Shown piece by piece: positions 61,258 through 64,000 of a DNA stretch of 64,000 nucleotides. Below the pieces are notes generated by a model that saw nothing but the letters and a program-made list of their open reading frames with translations, made no database searches and was not told the origin of the DNA. Position 1 is the stretch's first letter; the number at the start of each line of letters is the position of its first letter. This DNA is from Salvia splendens (lineage: Eukaryota; Streptophyta; Magnoliopsida; Lamiales; Lamiaceae), in contig NC_056042.1 in assembly GCF_004379255.2 (NCBI RefSeq), positions 18,771,901-18,835,900 on the forward strand. The letters are read 5' to 3'. Made by a program: the position numbers and the translations under genes.

Positions 61258-61445
61258 GCTAGGTCCAGCGTCCTCCTCCGCCCCAATTTGTGACTTTTTC
61301 ACCTTCATCTTCGACTATCATGTTTTGAATGATGATGCGGCATACATGACATCAGCAATACACTCTTTGTAGAAGAAATGTGTCGGGCATTTTACTATGC
61401 ACAACGCATCGGGTATTATAAGAGGACCCTAGATAACATAAGTAA
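61258..61445 (-). pseudogene. PIF transposase relic, right half, split by copia A
   Basis: On the minus strand the frame pieces read VKCPTHFFYKECIADVMYA, then (shifted) IVEDEGEKVTNWG, then EEDAGPSS running into the copia A target site. This is the end of the DDE domain and acidic linker seen in the P3 transposase (IADIMYTCIIMHNMIVEDEG). The tail lies at 24745-24808. Confidence 0.75.
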
Positions 61446-62550
61446 TTAATATTTATATGAGTTAATTTAGAAAAAAAAACGTGTAGTATTTTTAACTAAT
61501 ATGTAAAGGCCAAAAGTAGTCCTAAACATATGACGATTTTACGATATTAGTCCAGAATATTATGTTTTGAATTATTGCGTCCAACACATTTGAAAACGGG
61601 CCGCAATCAGTCTATTTTTTACGGCGCCGTGGAAATCTAACACTCAATTGTTGTTTAGCCGATTGTGACTGAATTAAAATTTTAATTTAGAATTTTTAAT
61701 TATTTTCAAAAATAATTATTCTTTTAAAAACCACTTCTTGATTTCCTCTTTCTTCTCGGCTCACGCTATATGCTTGCCTTCTCTAACCTAGACGCATCGG
61801 AGTGCATTCCTTGAAGCTGCAAAACTGATTCTATCCTTCAATTCATCTCAATTATGTAACAAAGAAAAAGGTAAACATAAGCCATATCAAAGCAAGACAA
61901 TGAGTCAGATTCAATTCACCATAAAAGGTCACAGTCAGTGGCGGACACACACACATTAGGAGAGGGGCTTAAGCCCCTCCCAAACCTTTTTTTTAAATAT
62001 ATTTCTACTTCAAAAATATTTAAATTTTCTTTGAAAGTAACTTTAGCCCTCACCAACTTAATGTGTTAGATGTCTAAATTGTTGGAATTTAACTGGAAGG
62101 AGGGGCTGAAATTGAAAATTGCAGCGAAAAAATGTATATAACAATGGCCGTTGCGCTGTTGGGGTTGGGAAGAATATGGAAATAACAAAAAAGTTGTTTA
62201 ATGAATATAAAAATAATAATAGTAATAAAATCTGAAAAGACAATCCCTTGTCCCTATTGAAACGTGTTCCACTTTTCATAACAGTATAAGTATAGCACTT
62301 AAATTTGAAATTGTTTCAAAAATTATACTTGACTAACGATTTTATGGCTCTTCTTTACCACTTTAATTGGTGAGTCCATTTTTCCCTTTTTCTTTTGTCA
62401 TAGTTACTGTATTACATTCGTAAGATTAATTTACATAGTAATTTATGGTTTATTGAACTATTTAAAAGTTTTTTTGTGTGGTTTTCATAATTTTAATTTC
62501 TTATAGAAAGTAAACTTACATTCTAACATTCTTATAGAAAATAAACTACA
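61446..62550. other. Intergenic repeat remnants, no gene
   Basis: A decayed dispersed repeat at about 61507-61640 (AGTCCAGAATATTATGTTTTGAATTA) is a diverged copy of one at about 63335-63480. CAGTGGCGGA at 61936 looks like a hAT-type end, but no matching partner end was found, so it is probably truncated. Confidence 0.45.
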
Positions 62551-63287
62551 TTTCTAGGCAGTGGCGAATCCAAACCTTTTAATATGGGGTACGAATTATA
62601 TGACAAATAATTATATTGTATATTACAAAATAATATAAAAAATAGTAGTATAACTAAACTAATCTAGCAAATTATTTAATTTTGAACTTTTAAATTCATA
62701 CCTAAACATTAAAAATATAACTGAAATAAAAAAAATATATACCTAATTTTTGAAAGAAACTCAAATAGACAGAACTACTATTAAGAATATAATTGAAATA
62801 AAAAAATAAAATGCAATACATACCTAATCTTTGAAAAAAGAAAATAGACTAACTGAATTTTCAAATTTCACTATATTTCATATTATAGTAAAAATGCAAT
62901 AAAAAAACTACATAGAGATAAAAACAAACCGCAATAAATCATTTATAAATATTCTAGGCTGATTGAATTTTCAATTTTATAGCACATTAAGAATATAATT
63001 CAAATTAAAGTAAAATGCATTAAAAACTATATAGAGACATAAGTAAAATCAAATAAGATCACTGAGATAAAATAAATTAAAATATTTGAACTCGTGATAG
63101 TAAAAGAACAAACACAGCATTTTGAAGTAAAATATATGCAACAGGAGATATCGAACACTGGCCAACAAGTAGCACTGGACCACAAGAGCTTTTGTGAAAT
63201 ATTACTTCAATACTTCATTAAGACCCAAACATTTGGGGATACAGTGGTACCCTCTTGTTCCCATGTGGCTCCGCCACTGTTTCTAGG
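62551..63287. mobile_element. hAT-type (Tip100-like ends) MITE, 721 bp, 8-bp duplication
   Basis: Element 62559-63279 begins CAGTGGCGAATCC and ends GGCTCCGCCACTG. TTTCTAGG flanks it at 62551-62558 and 63280-63287. An AT-rich, non-coding interior. Ends of CAGTGGCGGAGCC type with 8-bp duplications are known for plant hAT elements. Confidence 0.78.
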
Positions 63288-64000
63288 AGTAAAGTTTACA
63301 TTTTAAATTAATTTAGTAATTTTTTCTTGACTAAAGTCCCAATTTGGTCCTTAACATATTGCGTTTTTTTATTTTGGTCCAAAACATTATCTTTTGAATT
63401 ATTCGGTCCCTCACATTTGAAATCGGATCACATTTGGTCCATTTTGGACGGTTCCGTCAAATTTTTGACGGTTTTAATTATCGCGCCACAAATCCGTCAC
63501 TAACTGGGAAACACTGATCCGTCACTAATCTGTCACAAATCCGTCACTAATTATCATTTTAGTCATTTACGTGTAAGTTACATAAATTAGGAGGAAATTG
63601 AGGCATGAAAGTACTATTATTAGAATAATGATAATTAAAGTAATATATTAACTAACTAAAGAGTGAACTGCACAAAATACCCCTAACATTTCGCTGTGTA
63701 ACAGCAGACACCTCTAACATCTAAAAATCACTACACAGGTATCTAACAAAATATATAATCACAAACAGTGCATATTTTACCATTTTTCAGACGAAAATGC
63801 CCAAATGGGCTGAAGGGCATTATAGTCCATTTGGCTGCATAGCTTCTGACTCTATCTGCACATCTAGACTGATGTGTAAGAGACGTCCCTTCAAACATCA
63901 ATTATCTAATTTTCCATCATGCGTTTGTATTTCACATTCCCTCTTAGTATGATTGCTTTCATCTTTATCGTTCCACTTCATTTTACATTTCATCTTTCTC
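63288..64000. other. Intergenic DNA at the window edge
   Basis: Contains the second copy (63335-63480) of the TTTTGAATTATTCGGTCC repeat, a short TCCGTCACTAA run (63490-63560), and from about 63660 a dispersed repeat (ACCCCTAACATTTCG) that may continue past the window. No gene seen. Confidence 0.45.

Larger units (their letters stand above)
24804..61262 (+). mobile_element. Ty1/copia retrotransposon A, interrupted by B and G
   Basis: LTRs 24809-26235 and 59801-61257 start TGTTA and end CTTCA, flanked by GCTAG at 24804-24808 and 61258-61262. Reading through the two insertions, order is LTR, tRNA-Met primer site, leader, gag, protease, integrase, RT, RNase H, polypurine tract (AGTGGGAGAT, 59791-59800), LTR: copia order. 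Its own sequence is about 8.8 kb. Several frameshifts and stops make it non-autonomous now. Confidence 0.92.

Overview
The window is nuclear DNA of a flowering plant, almost certainly a eudicot. The evidence is intron-rich plant kinase genes (SnRK1 alpha and a MGCVSS-type CDK-like kinase), a plastid-type chorismate mutase relic, Stowaway/Tourist MITEs, PIF/Harbinger elements, and nested Ty1/copia and Athila-like Ty3/gypsy LTR retrotransposons with tRNA-Met and tRNA-Asp primer sites. I cannot fix the species; an asterid is only a guess. Left gene-bearing arm (1-24.8 kb). A complete SnRK1 catalytic-subunit gene lies on the minus strand (ten coding exons, 2923-6162). Its leader intron is mostly an eight-copy 115-bp minisatellite (6196-7114). 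A membrane-anchored type CDK-like kinase gene follows on the minus strand (14845-17273); its kinase domain is intact but a one-base frameshift cuts the C-terminal tail. Between and beyond these sit four PIF/Harbinger-type elements. P1 (7801-9866) carries only the Myb/SANT-like ORF1. P2 (12389-14316) carries a broken transposase. P3 (19918-21877) carries an intact 443-residue transposase. P4 (about 22643-23681) is non-coding. P1 and P3 share promoter, leader and 3' end although they carry different ORFs. P3 lies inside the remains of a chorismate mutase gene, with exon 1 on one side and a damaged internal exon on the other. MITEs, hAT-like and MULE-like elements and tRNA-derived SINEs fill the rest. 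Nested retrotransposon block (24.8-61.3 kb). Copia element A (plus strand, 24809-61257, target duplication GCTAG) landed in an older PIF transposase relic. A's gag was then hit by copia B of the same family in the opposite orientation (28706-48077). B in turn holds H, a decayed Athila-like gypsy element (33733 to about 42994), and a chromovirus-like LTR (from 43002) that itself holds a solo LTR of family G (43590-45086). A's pol was hit separately by element G (49709-57965, target duplication GAAGA), whose two LTRs are almost identical. G has no pol; it encodes one intact protein of about 1140 residues joining an Athila-type Gag to the Athila third-ORF domain. Right arm (61.3-64 kb) has no gene, only repeat remnants and a hAT-type MITE (62559-63279). 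Functionally the window holds one clearly intact host gene (SnRK1, the energy-sensing kinase), one host kinase gene with a possibly truncated product, one dead chorismate mutase, and a layered transposon record in which G and perhaps P3 look recently active.
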